Source: Actinomycetota bacterium
GTDB taxonomy: Bacteria > Actinomycetota > Thermoleophilia > Solirubrobacterales > Solirubrobacteraceae
Assembly (NCBI GenBank): GCA_005888335.1
Contig: VAWY01000188.1
Span: 1 to 20,369, forward strand
Direction of reading: 5' to 3'
DNA length: 20,369 bases
Below are positions 1 to 7,452 of the stretch, one piece after another. Position 1 is the first letter of the stretch; the number at the start of each line of letters is the position of its first letter. The notes under the pieces are model-generated. The model did no database searches. It was not told where the DNA came from and worked only from the letters and a program-made list of their open reading frames with translations. Position numbers and translations under genes: made by a program.

Positions 1-1307
1 GTCCGTCGACGTCGTGAGCCACTCGGTCGTCAGGAACGCGCCGTCCTTGGTCGACGTGTCGTCGCGCAGGTCGTAGTAGAGGATCCCGACCCGACCCCTC
101 GAGTCGACTGCGATCGCGGGCGTGAACGCGTCCTCGGCCCCCGCCGGCGTGTCGTTTGCCTTCACCGGCGTCGACCACGTCTCGCCCTCGTCTCGCGAGG
201 AGGTGACGAGGACGTCGTCGCGCTTCCCGTTCGAGAACCGGACGTCCTGCCAGGTCGCGTAGAGCGTCCCGTCGGGTGCCACGGCGAACGACGGGACCGT
301 GTCGCCCGTGCGGAGGCCTGGAACCGGCAGCGACTGCATGTCCATCACGAGGCGCGGCGCCGTGAACGTCTGCCCGCCGTCCTTCGAGAGCGTCATCCAC
401 AGGCTCTGGCTGTTCTTGCCGAGGCTGCCGTTCGCGAAGTAGGTGCCGAGGACCGCGACGTCGCCGTTCGGGAACACGACGGGCACGTTGCCGATCGTCT
501 GCTTGTTCGTCCCCGCCGCGAACAGGACCTGCGGCGCGGAGAAGCTCGCGCCGCCGACGTGCCCACGAACGGCTGGCCGAGCGGATCCTCGATCAGCCGG
601 TCCCAGGCGAGGTAGACGTTGCCGCGATTCGGGCTCGACGTCCAGTCGTCGGCCGCCAGCGCGTTCTTGTCGTTGAAGAACTCGAACTGCCGGTCGACGA
701 TCACGGGAACGGGAGCGCCCCAGGTGAGCCCGCCGTCCACCGAGGTGCTGACGAAGAGGCCGTTGTCGGGCCCCGTGTCGTCGAAGCCGAGGCTGAACGC
801 GTAGACGCGGCTCGACGGCCCGAAGTCGACCCACGGATCGGTGACGCGCTGAAACTCGCCCCCCGCGAGGATCGAGACGCCCTGGAGCGGGATGTTCGTC
901 CAGCTCTTGCCCGCGTCGAAGCTCGTGCCGAGCACGAGGTTGCGCGAGCCACCCGTCGTCCACCGGTCCTCCTGCCACATGCCGACGACGTTGCTCCGGT
1001 TGGACTGGTTGACGGAGACCATGGGCTCGGTCTCCGAGTCGAGCGCCACGCGTCCGCTGGTCGTCAGCTCCTCCGCGGTGAGCGGACCTGAGACGCCCTG
1101 GTCGGTGGAGACGCGGACGAGCGCGTCGAGCGGTCCCGGGGCGGAGACGATCGCGGGACCGGGCGCCGTCGTCGCGTCGCCCGAGACGCCGGCTGAGAAC
1201 ACGGCACCGTTGAAGTTGCGTCCGCCGGGGTTGCGCGCCGCGGCCGTCTCCGCGAACGCGACAACGCCGAGGACGAGCGCGGCGAAGCCGAGCAGCAGTC
1301 GTTTCAC
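1..1307 (-). CDS. Secreted Asp-box (sialidase-like) beta-propeller protein, 3' end missing, frameshifted
   Basis: The GTG start at 1307 gives a typical signal peptide (VKRLLLGFAALVLGVVAFAE, then an AAA cleavage region), and GAGGGGAG lies 7 bases upstream; an ATG at 1382 would add an unlikely 25-residue leader. Two Asp-box motifs follow (SFDAGKSW near residue 129 and SVDGGLTW near 189). The frame breaks after about residue 249, at position 558-559. From 558 to 1 a second minus-strand frame continues the protein without stops and holds two more boxes (SKDGGQTF, SRDEGETW). One missing base explains the break. The gene runs off the left edge. Asp-boxes mark the blades of sialidase-type propellers, but no catalytic Arg triad or nucleophile Tyr could be assigned, so enzymatic activity is unproven. 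It is probably exported and may bind or cleave glycans. Confidence 0.8.
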
Positions 1308-1314
1308 TCTGACT

Positions 1315-1322
1315 CTCCCCTC
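1315..1322 (-). promoter_or_regulatory. Ribosome binding site of the Asp-box protein
   Basis: On the minus strand GAGGGGAG sits 7 bases before the GTG at 1307. It decides that start in favour of the upstream ATG at 1382, and the resulting N-terminus is a clean signal peptide. Confidence 0.6.
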
Positions 1323-1393
1323 GATTCTCGCGCGGTTACTCGCGCGGAGGAGCAGCATCTCACACGCATCGCCAAACGCCAAGGCGTCTGTTG

Positions 1394-2062
1394 TCAGTCG
1401 GCCGTCGAGCGGTCCTCGGGAGCGGCATCGGAACCGGCCGCCTCTGTAGCCCGCCTGCGCTCGCGACCCAACTCGAGGAAGCTGCCCGCGTAGGCGGTCA
1501 CGAGCGCGAACGCCGTCAGCATCTCGATCATCGTGGCCGCTCTCGCGCCCCGTGAGTGGGCGACGATGTCGCCGGGCGGCGAGATGAACGCGGTCGAGAC
1601 GGCGGTGTAGAAGAAGTCCGCGAAGCGCGGGTGCTCCGCGAGGCCGCGGAACGCGTCATGCGGATGGACCCACCAGATCCCGATGTAGACGAACGTCCAG
1701 ACGAGGAAGAAGGCGAGCCCGACGAGCGGGAGCCCGACGCGCCGCAGAACGAGGAGGACGGCGTCCGTCATGCGGCGCGGCGCGTCGAGGAAGGGCAGTC
1801 GGAGCGCGACGCGGCGCGTCGCGCTCGCGAAGACGCCGGTCGCGACGACGGCGAACACGACGCCGGCGAGGACCAACCAACCCGCGCTCGCGTGGGTCAG
1901 GTGCGGTCGCACCATTGCGGTCACGACGATGAAGAGGCTCAGCATGCCGAGCCGGATCGCCCCAGCCGTCAGCCAGTTCGGGCGCACCGCTTCGAGATCG
2001 AGGGTGTCGATCCGCCGCACGCCGCCGAAGTTCGCGCGTGAACCGGGAATGCCTCTCTGCAT
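1394..2062 (-). CDS. Small membrane protein with a degenerate two-TM ion-channel-like pore region
   Basis: A 222-residue protein with hydrophobic segments near residues 31-50, 61-80, 108-132 and 175-197. Between the last two lies an amphipathic stretch at about 147-168 that resembles the pore helix and filter loop of two-TM potassium channels, but where a channel has T-V-G-Y-G-D this protein has I-S-P-P-G-D. The C-terminus is charged and probably cytoplasmic. Resemblance to the Ion_trans_2 fold is inferred from layout only; conductance of potassium is doubtful because the filter Gly-Tyr-Gly is absent. The ATG at 2062 is used, but a GTG at 2020 is also possible, and neither has a clear Shine-Dalgarno. 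It is divergent from the LigD-type gene, and its stop lies 86 bases before the start of the Asp-box gene on the same strand. Confidence 0.65.
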   Translation of the reverse strand: MQRGIPGSRANFGGVRRIDTLDLEAVRPNWLTAGAIRLGMLSLFIVVTAMVRPHLTHASAGWLVLAGVVFAVVATGVFASATRRVALRLPFLDAPRRMTDAVLLVLRRVGLPLVGLAFFLVWTFVYIGIWWVHPHDAFRGLAEHPRFADFFYTAVSTAFISPPGDIVAHSRGARAATMIEMLTAFALVTAYAGSFLELGRERRRATEAAGSDAAPEDRSTAD

Positions 2063-2088
2063 CTCGCGGCGGCTATCGTCGGGCGGCC

Positions 2089-2976
2089 GTGGCCGATTCG
2101 GACTCGACGAGAGAGGTCAAGCGCGGCCGGCGCGTCGTTCGCCTATCGAGCGCCGACCGGGTGCTCTTCCCCGACGACGGGATCACGAAGGGCGACCTCT
2201 TCGACTACTACGGACGCGTTGCCGAGTCGATCCTCCCTCATCTCCGCAGCCGTCCGTTCACGATGAAGCGCTGGCGCGAGGGAATCGCCGGCCAGGCCTT
2301 CTTCCAGAAGCAGGCGCCGAAGGGCATGCCGAAGTGGATCATCGCGAACTTCGCGCTCGTGAACGACGACCTCGCCCTCCTCTGGATGGTGCAGATGCAC
2401 TGCATCGACATGAACGCCTGGTACTCGCGTGTGGACAAGCCGGACCGGCCGGACTTCGTCCTCTTCGACCTCGACCCGCCGGACGGCGGCTTCGCGCGCG
2501 CCGTCGAGGTCGCGCACCTGATCCGCGGACTCCTCGACGAGGTCGGGCTTCCGGGCTACGTGAAGACGAGCGGCGCCGACGGGATCCACGTGCTCGCGCC
2601 GATCACGCGCAGGTCCACGTATTCGGACACGTACGACTTCGCCGAGGCGGCGTCGCGGCTCCTCGAGCGGCGGCACCCGGGCCTCGTCACGACCGAGTGG
2701 CTGAAGAAGAAGCGTCGCGGCGTGCTCGTCGACCACCGCCAGAACGGCCACGGCAAGACGATCGCGTCCGCGTACTCGGTGCGGCCACGGCCGCGCGCTC
2801 CGGTCTCGACCCCGCTCCGCTGGGAGGAGCTGACGGACGACCTCGACCCGCGCGAGCTCGGGATGGCCCAGGCGCTCGAGCGGGTTGAGCGGCACGGCGA
2901 CCTGTTCGCCCCCGTCCTCGAGGCCCCGCACCCCTTGGCGCCCGCAGCAAGGGCTCTGGCCGAGCTCGAGGAGTAG
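2089..2976 (+). CDS. ligD: Stand-alone LigD-type NHEJ polymerase/primase domain (PolDom)
   Basis: The 295-residue product matches the archaeo-eukaryotic-primase-like polymerase domain of bacterial LigD, which fills gaps with nucleotides, often ribonucleotides, at Ku-bound double-strand breaks. Visible active-site features are FDLDPP with Asp127 and Asp129, TSGADGIH with His167, and the third metal ligand Asp215 in LVDHRQN. Their spacing agrees with the characterised Pseudomonas LigD polymerase domain. The N-terminal phosphate/template-binding region (LFPDDGITKGDLFDYY) and the WEEL segment near residue 245 are also typical. There is no ligase or phosphoesterase domain, so this is a single-domain version; Ku and a ligase must be encoded elsewhere. 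The start is uncertain: GTG 2089 is chosen, and GTG 2038 would overlap the divergent membrane-protein gene. Confidence 0.9.
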   Translation: MADSDSTREVKRGRRVVRLSSADRVLFPDDGITKGDLFDYYGRVAESILPHLRSRPFTMKRWREGIAGQAFFQKQAPKGMPKWIIANFALVNDDLALLWMVQMHCIDMNAWYSRVDKPDRPDFVLFDLDPPDGGFARAVEVAHLIRGLLDEVGLPGYVKTSGADGIHVLAPITRRSTYSDTYDFAEAASRLLERRHPGLVTTEWLKKKRRGVLVDHRQNGHGKTIASAYSVRPRPRAPVSTPLRWEELTDDLDPRELGMAQALERVERHGDLFAPVLEAPHPLAPAARALAELEE

Positions 2977-3001
2977 CTTCGCTCGGGGATGCCCGGCGGG
3001 C

Positions 3002-4111
3002 TCAGCAGTCGTCGCTTGCCGCGGGCCCTGCGTTCTCGAGCAGTGCCCGCAGGATCGGGACGGCCACCCGCGCCGTTGCGCCGCCGTTCGCCACCAGCGC
3101 ATGATGGTGCAGCGCCGGCACCGCGTTCACGTCGACGACGACGCCCCCGCTGGCGGCGAGGCCGGCGTTCGCCGTCGGGGCGATGACGTCGACGCCCGCG
3201 AGCCGGAGGCCCACCGCGCACGCGGCAGCGACCGCGTCCGCGCCGAGCTCCTTGGCGACGGCCGTCCCGAGCGCCATGTTCTCTTCCGGCCTGTTCCAGT
3301 TCGTCACCGTCTTGACCGTGACGGTCGTCCCGGCGGGGAGCACGGAGCGAAGCGAGAGCCCTGCGTTCTGGAGCGTGAGGATGCAGTCGAGGTCGACGAC
3401 GAAAGGCTTGAGCGCCACGGCGCCGTTTTCGCCGAGGCGCCGGTCGTACTCGCCGAGGACGAGCTCCTCGACCGTCGAGCGGCCGTCGCCGGTGATCCGC
3501 GGGCGCAGGCGGCGGACGACGTCGAGCACCCGGCCGTCGAGCACGAGCAGACGGAAGACGTCTCCCGGGACCTCCCGCTCGATCAGGAGCCGGGAGGCGA
3601 AGCGGGACGCCGACAGAGTGGCGCGCCTGAGCTCGCCGGGGTTCCGGATCTCGCCGGTGATGCCCTCGCCGCCGCTTCCGTCGGCCGGCTTGACGAAGCA
3701 CGGCACCGGGCTGCGTTCGAGGAACGTCCTCGCCGCTCGCGCGTCACCCGAGCGGAACGCCAGGTGCTCCGGCACCGGCAGCCCGGCGCGGGAGAGGAGG
3801 CCGTACACGGCCGGCTTGTCGGCCGCGCGCACCACCGCCTCTTGCGAGTTCAGCGCCGTGGTCTGGCCGTCGATCGTCGTCGACGTTTGGCCGAGGCGGA
3901 TCTCGAAGCGGCTCGACCCGAGCTCGGTGACCGTGGCGCCGAGCTCGCGCGCGGCATCTGCCCAAAGCGTGCGGACGAGACGCTCGCCGCGCCCTGCGAG
4001 CACCGGCCTGAGCGCAAGGTCCTGCCGGTAGCGGCGCCAGGCGTGACGCGGCCCGGTCGAGCGGAGCAGGTCGACGCGGGAGGCGATCCCGCGCCAGCTC
4101 GGCACGGTCAC
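3002..4111 (-). CDS. ATP-grasp ligase related to the cyanophycin synthetase ATP-grasp domain
   Basis: The 369-residue protein has an ATP-grasp layout. The substrate/pre-grasp region runs to about residue 95, followed by an ATP-binding loop with Lys141 (CFVKPADGSGGEGI, 138-151) and an adenine-contact strand (LLIEREVPGDVFRLLV, about 175-190). The C-terminal metal-binding segment is VVVDVNAVPALHHH (324-337). The end resembles the EVNAAPGLRMH region of cyanophycin synthetases. Family members join a carboxylate to an amine using ATP; the substrate here is unknown. The GTG start lies 18 bases after the glycosyltransferase stop, so it is the last gene of the leftward kinase-glycosyltransferase-ligase operon. 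It converges on ligD with a 25-base gap. It could add an amino acid to a surface glycan or act on a peptide; neither is shown. Confidence 0.82.
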   Translation of the reverse strand: MTVPSWRGIASRVDLLRSTGPRHAWRRYRQDLALRPVLAGRGERLVRTLWADAARELGATVTELGSSRFEIRLGQTSTTIDGQTTALNSQEAVVRAADKPAVYGLLSRAGLPVPEHLAFRSGDARAARTFLERSPVPCFVKPADGSGGEGITGEIRNPGELRRATLSASRFASRLLIEREVPGDVFRLLVLDGRVLDVVRRLRPRITGDGRSTVEELVLGEYDRRLGENGAVALKPFVVDLDCILTLQNAGLSLRSVLPAGTTVTVKTVTNWNRPEENMALGTAVAKELGADAVAAACAVGLRLAGVDVIAPTANAGLAASGGVVVDVNAVPALHHHALVANGGATARVAVPILRALLENAGPAASDDC

Positions 4112-4129
4112 ACCGGACCTAGGGCTTCG

Positions 4130-4816
4130 TCATCTCCGACGGTCCCCTGCGCGCCGCCGCTCGCGTTCGAGCTTCTCCCGGAGCGAGCGGAGCATCGGGT
4201 GCGTCGCGGGCTGGTTCATCGTCATGTTCGAGCCGTGCAGCCGCTTGTGCAGGACGACGTCGGGCAGGACCGCGAGGTCGACTCCGCGCTCACGCATCCG
4301 GATGAAGAGGTCCCGGTCCTCCGCGTAACGGTAGGTCGGGTCGAATCCGCCCAGCTCCTCGAGGACGTGGCGCCGGATCATCGCCGTGACGAGCTGGATG
4401 CCACCTGGCTCGCCGAAGATCGGATCGCGCGGCAGGCTCGGCTCACCGATGCCTTCGAAGATCCACTCCTGCCGGCCGAGCACGCAGCCGATCTCCGGAT
4501 GCTCGCGAAGGTACGCGGCCTGAACGGCGAGCTTCGTCGGTGGCAGGAGGTCGTCGTCGTCCAGGAACGCGACGAGCTCGCCGCGTGCGACAGCAAGGCC
4601 GGCGTTCCGCGCGGCCGGAAGCCCCTGGTTCTCCTGCCGCAGGTAACGCACGGGGAAGGACCGTGCGATCTCCCCCGTCCCGTCTTCGGAGCCGTCGTCG
4701 ACGAAGACGACCTCGAACGGGTCGTACTCCTGCGCGAACGCGCTCTCGAGCGTCTCGCGCAGGAACTTCTCGCCGTTGTAGGCGGCGACGATGACCGTTA
4801 CGAGCGAGTTCGTCAT
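4130..4816 (-). CDS. Family 2 (GT-A) glycosyltransferase, copy A
   Basis: A 228-residue GT2 enzyme consisting of the catalytic domain only, with no membrane segment. The N-terminal strand VTVIVAAYNGEKFL starts the nucleotide-binding fold, VDDGSEDGT (39-47) binds the nucleotide-sugar, and FLDDDDLLPP (84-93) is the metal-binding DxD region. YAEDRDLFIRM near 164-174 supplies the likely catalytic acid, and a conserved KRLHGSN stretch follows. The ATG overlaps the stop of kinase A as ATGA (4816-4813), implying translational coupling. It is a paralogue of the glycosyltransferase at 8940-9662, and each copy directly follows an HPr-kinase-like gene. The sugar and acceptor cannot be read from the sequence; a lipid-linked glycan exported by the adjacent flippase is a reasonable guess. 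Confidence 0.88.
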   Translation of the reverse strand: MTNSLVTVIVAAYNGEKFLRETLESAFAQEYDPFEVVFVDDGSEDGTGEIARSFPVRYLRQENQGLPAARNAGLAVARGELVAFLDDDDLLPPTKLAVQAAYLREHPEIGCVLGRQEWIFEGIGEPSLPRDPIFGEPGGIQLVTAMIRRHVLEELGGFDPTYRYAEDRDLFIRMRERGVDLAVLPDVVLHKRLHGSNMTMNQPATHPMLRSLREKLERERRRAGDRRR

Positions 4817-5916
4817 TCCTGTCGGAGCATAGAAAGGAGGTCGACGACTGTCGCGGGGATCGCGCTCAGATCGCTGCCGACCTCGAGCTCGTAGCACGGA
4901 AGCCGCGCGACCAGCCTGGACATCGTCGCGAGCTCGTCGGCGCCCGCGGTGTGGAGCTGGAAGATCGTGCTCGGGGCGAGCGCGGCGAAGGCCGTGGCGC
5001 GCGACGCCTCGGCGATCTGGGGCTCTCGCCGGGCCGGGCGAAGCCTCGGGACGAGCACCGCGCTGAGCGGGAACGCCGCCGTCGTCTGCTCGGGAAAGTG
5101 CTCGTGGACGTACAGGACGGCCTTCTCGGTGTCGAGCCGGTCCGCATTCGCGAGCAGCGGAAGCAGGTGCGGGAAGAGCTCGTGGACGTGCGCCGGCTCG
5201 AGCTTCGCGGAGTTGTAGAGGCTGGCGACGCTCGGGGACGGGTCGACCGCGACTGCGACGTAGTCGTCGCCGGCGTAGAGGAGCTCGGAGCTCAGGCAAG
5301 CGAGCGCAACCGTCGACTTCCCCGAGCCGGCCTGGCCCACGACGAGGACGCCACCCGCCGCCGTTCCGACCGCGGCGCCGTGAACCTGGAGGTAGCCGCG
5401 TGCGGCGAGCCACCAGAACAGGATCTGCCGGATCGGGCACGCCTGGTCCCAGGACGGCTGCTCGAGCGCGTCCGCCACCCAGTGCCACGCCACGCCGGCC
5501 TCGGTGTCGAGAATGCTGAGCGTCTCGAGCCCCGGCTGGTACGCGACGCGAACGGGCGGCTCGTGGAAGTGGTAGAGCGCGCCTGGCGGCTGATCCGGAG
5601 AGGTTCTAGGGTGCGGCGGGGGCTCGGCGCCCGTGGAGGCGGAGTCCCAGAGGTGGACGGTGAGGCTCGGGGTCGGCGACGCGTCCCCGGCGCGCGCGGC
5701 GAGGTGCGCGAAGGCCGGCGTCAGCCGGTCGCGAAGCGCCGGGCTCGCAAACTGAAGGTCGACCGACGCTCCTCCGACGTCGTACTCGTCGAGGCTGGCG
5801 CCACCGGCAGCGTCGGCCGCGCGCTCGAAGCTGGCTGCGACCTCGTCGAGACGATCTGTCGCCCAGTCCATCCCAGCCGCTTCCATACGCTCGATTCTTG
5901 TACCAGCCTTCGCCAT
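4813..5916 (-). CDS. HPr kinase-like serine kinase, copy A (HprK-related)
   Basis: The 367-residue protein has a P-loop GQAGSGKST (194-202) preceded by VHGAAVG (178-184) and followed by YAGDDYVAV (214-222), which matches the HPr kinase C-domain pattern of His-Gly strand, Walker A and acidic pair. A late APSTIFQLH motif (314-322) is shared with copy B. The first about 150 residues are not the HprK N-domain but a separate region common to both copies. No HPr or other PTS gene is nearby, so the substrate is not obvious. Related kinases phosphorylate the C-terminal serine of some lasso peptides, and HprK-related families occur with PqqD proteins. The start is unsure: ATG 5916, 5886 or 5871, the last with GGAAG about 10 bases upstream. 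It is first in a leftward operon. Confidence 0.82.
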   Translation of the reverse strand: MAKAGTRIERMEAAGMDWATDRLDEVAASFERAADAAGGASLDEYDVGGASVDLQFASPALRDRLTPAFAHLAARAGDASPTPSLTVHLWDSASTGAEPPPHPRTSPDQPPGALYHFHEPPVRVAYQPGLETLSILDTEAGVAWHWVADALEQPSWDQACPIRQILFWWLAARGYLQVHGAAVGTAAGGVLVVGQAGSGKSTVALACLSSELLYAGDDYVAVAVDPSPSVASLYNSAKLEPAHVHELFPHLLPLLANADRLDTEKAVLYVHEHFPEQTTAAFPLSAVLVPRLRPARREPQIAEASRATAFAALAPSTIFQLHTAGADELATMSRLVARLPCYELEVGSDLSAIPATVVDLLSMLRQE

Positions 5917-5921
5917 AGGAC

Positions 5922-7373
5922 ATGAGCACGACTCTCCGTCAACAGGTCGTCAGCGGCATCGGCTGGAAGATCGCGACCCAGGTGGTCGTCCAGACGACGC
6001 GGACTGCCGTCGGCGTCGTGCTCGCGCGTCTGCTCGTGCCGCGTGACTACGGCCTCGCGGCCATGGCGCTCATGTTCGTTGGCGTCACGTCGATCTTCAC
6101 CGACCTCTCGCTCGGCGCGGCGCTCATCGCGCGCCGGGTGATCACCGAGCGTGATCGCTCGACCGCGTTCTGGACGACCGTCGCCGCAGGGGCTGCTTGC
6201 GCCGGCGGCGGCGTTGCGGCCGCGCCGCTCGTCGGTCGCCTCTTCTCGACGCCTGCCGTCGTGCCGCTCTTCGCCGTGACCTCGATCCTCTTCCTGATCA
6301 CGTCGATCTCGGCCACGCAGATCGCGCTGCTCACGCGTGAGATGCAGTTTCGGAGCCTCCAGCTGCGGGAGATGGCCGGGGCGGCGGTGGGCGGTGCCGT
6401 CGGCATCGCGCTCGCGCTCGGCGGGCTCGGCGCCTGGGCGCTCGTCGCGCAAGTGCTGGCGGCCGAAGCGCTCTCGCTCGTGCTCGTCTGGCGGTTCTCG
6501 CCGTGGCGTCCGCGGGCGATCTACTCGGCGCAGAGCCTTCGCGAGCTCGGCTCCTTCGCGGGAAAGACGTCCGGCGCCCGGCTGCTCGGCTACGTGAACC
6601 TGAACGCCGACAACTTCCTGATCGCGCGATTTCTCGGCGCCGTGCCCCTAGGCGTCTACGCCGTCGCCTACAACGTCATGTTCGCGCCGCTCGCGCGCCT
6701 CGCGGCGCCGATCCAGCAAGTGCTCTTTCCGGCCTTCGCGCGGATCGCCACCGATCCGCCACGCGTCGGGGCTGCCTGGCTGCGCGGCAACCGCATCGTC
6801 GCGGCCATCTCCGTCCCGGCCTTCGTCGGCCTGGCCGTCGTCGCGCCGGACTTCGTCTCCGCCGTCCTCGGCGACCGCTGGCACAAGGCGATCCCGGTCC
6901 TCCAGCTGCTCTGCATCGCAGGGCTTTCGCAGAGCCTGCAATCGCTGAACCACAGCGTCCTCCAGGCCCTCGACCGGGCGGGCGCTCTGCTCGGATTCAT
7001 GATCTTCTCCGCCACGCTCACGGTCTCGTCGTTCGCGATCGGGCTTCACTGGGGCGTCGTCGGGGTCGCTGCCGGGTTCGCCGCCGCGAGGACGACCGTC
7101 CTCCCGATCTTCACGACGATCGTGTGCCGCGCGGCGCAGACGCGGCCGCTGGCGTTCGCGGGCAGCGTGCACCGCGTCCTCGAGGTCTCGGCCGCAATGG
7201 GCGTGCTTGCGTACGTGACGCGGCTGGCGCTCGTGCACGCCGGAGTGTCGTCGGGACTCCGGCTGGCCGCCGTCGTTGCCACGGGGGGCGCCGTCTACCT
7301 GGCACTGCTCACGTGGCGCGAACCGCAGTTGGTCGCCGAGGCTCGCACCCTTGCGCTTCGCCGCGGGCGTTGA
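5922..7373 (+). CDS. Wzx-type polysaccharide/oligosaccharide flippase (MOP superfamily)
   Basis: A 483-residue integral membrane protein with about 12-14 hydrophobic segments spread along its length. The N-terminus (RQQVVSGIGWK, then a long first TM segment) and the central ADNFLIARFLGAVPLGVY motif (about residues 227-244) are characteristic of the WzxC/Polysacc_synt_3 branch of lipid-linked oligosaccharide flippases. Such proteins move undecaprenyl-linked repeat units across the cytoplasmic membrane. The ATG lies only 5 bases from the longest start of the divergent kinase A, and the nearest Shine-Dalgarno-like AGGA is too close to the ATG, so translation may be leaderless. Two glycosyltransferases and a uronate-dehydrogenase-like gene nearby support a role in surface glycan assembly. 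Confidence 0.9.
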   Translation: MSTTLRQQVVSGIGWKIATQVVVQTTRTAVGVVLARLLVPRDYGLAAMALMFVGVTSIFTDLSLGAALIARRVITERDRSTAFWTTVAAGAACAGGGVAAAPLVGRLFSTPAVVPLFAVTSILFLITSISATQIALLTREMQFRSLQLREMAGAAVGGAVGIALALGGLGAWALVAQVLAAEALSLVLVWRFSPWRPRAIYSAQSLRELGSFAGKTSGARLLGYVNLNADNFLIARFLGAVPLGVYAVAYNVMFAPLARLAAPIQQVLFPAFARIATDPPRVGAAWLRGNRIVAAISVPAFVGLAVVAPDFVSAVLGDRWHKAIPVLQLLCIAGLSQSLQSLNHSVLQALDRAGALLGFMIFSATLTVSSFAIGLHWGVVGVAAGFAAARTTVLPIFTTIVCRAAQTRPLAFAGSVHRVLEVSAAMGVLAYVTRLALVHAGVSSGLRLAAVVATGGAVYLALLTWREPQLVAEARTLALRRGR

Positions 7374-7398
7374 GCAAACCGCCGTAGAGCGGCATACT
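7370..7398 (+). promoter_or_regulatory. Possible sigma-70-like promoter before the PqqD gene
   Basis: TTGAGC at 7370-7375 and CATACT at 7393-7398 are separated by 17 bases, each matching four of six consensus positions. The site overlaps the flippase stop codon and would drive the PqqD-kinase-glycosyltransferase-nucleotidyltransferase operon independently. Matches of this quality occur by chance, so this is tentative. Confidence 0.3.
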
Positions 7399-7440
7399 CC
7401 GTGAAAGGCATAGAGGGGGGCTCTGTGCCAGGGGAGGGAC

Positions 7441-7446
7441 AAGGAG
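7441..7446 (+). promoter_or_regulatory. Strong ribosome binding site of the PqqD gene
   Basis: AAGGAG lies 6 bases before the ATG at 7453. It is the clearest Shine-Dalgarno in the central cluster, where most downstream genes start by overlap coupling, suggesting PqqD is the first gene of its own translational unit. Confidence 0.7.
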
Positions 7447-7452
7447 CGGGCG

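Noticed and set aside
2143..3102. 319-codon minus-strand frame over ligD
   Set aside because: It is a shadow of the LigD polymerase gene, which keeps all catalytic residues on the plus strand.
2885..4894. 669-codon open frame on the plus strand
   Set aside because: It is antisense to the ATP-grasp and glycosyltransferase genes and shows no domain pattern.
5880..5900. A -10-like TACAAG on the minus strand before kinase A
   Set aside because: No -35 hexamer at a suitable distance; chance match.
7376..7396. Terminator after the flippase
   Set aside because: Only a 4-bp GCCG/CGGC stem with no T-tract, too weak to call.
7374..7452. Possible small precursor peptide between flippase and PqqD
   Set aside because: The 79-base gap has no ORF with a start, Shine-Dalgarno and leader-core pattern; it is better read as a promoter and ribosome-site region.
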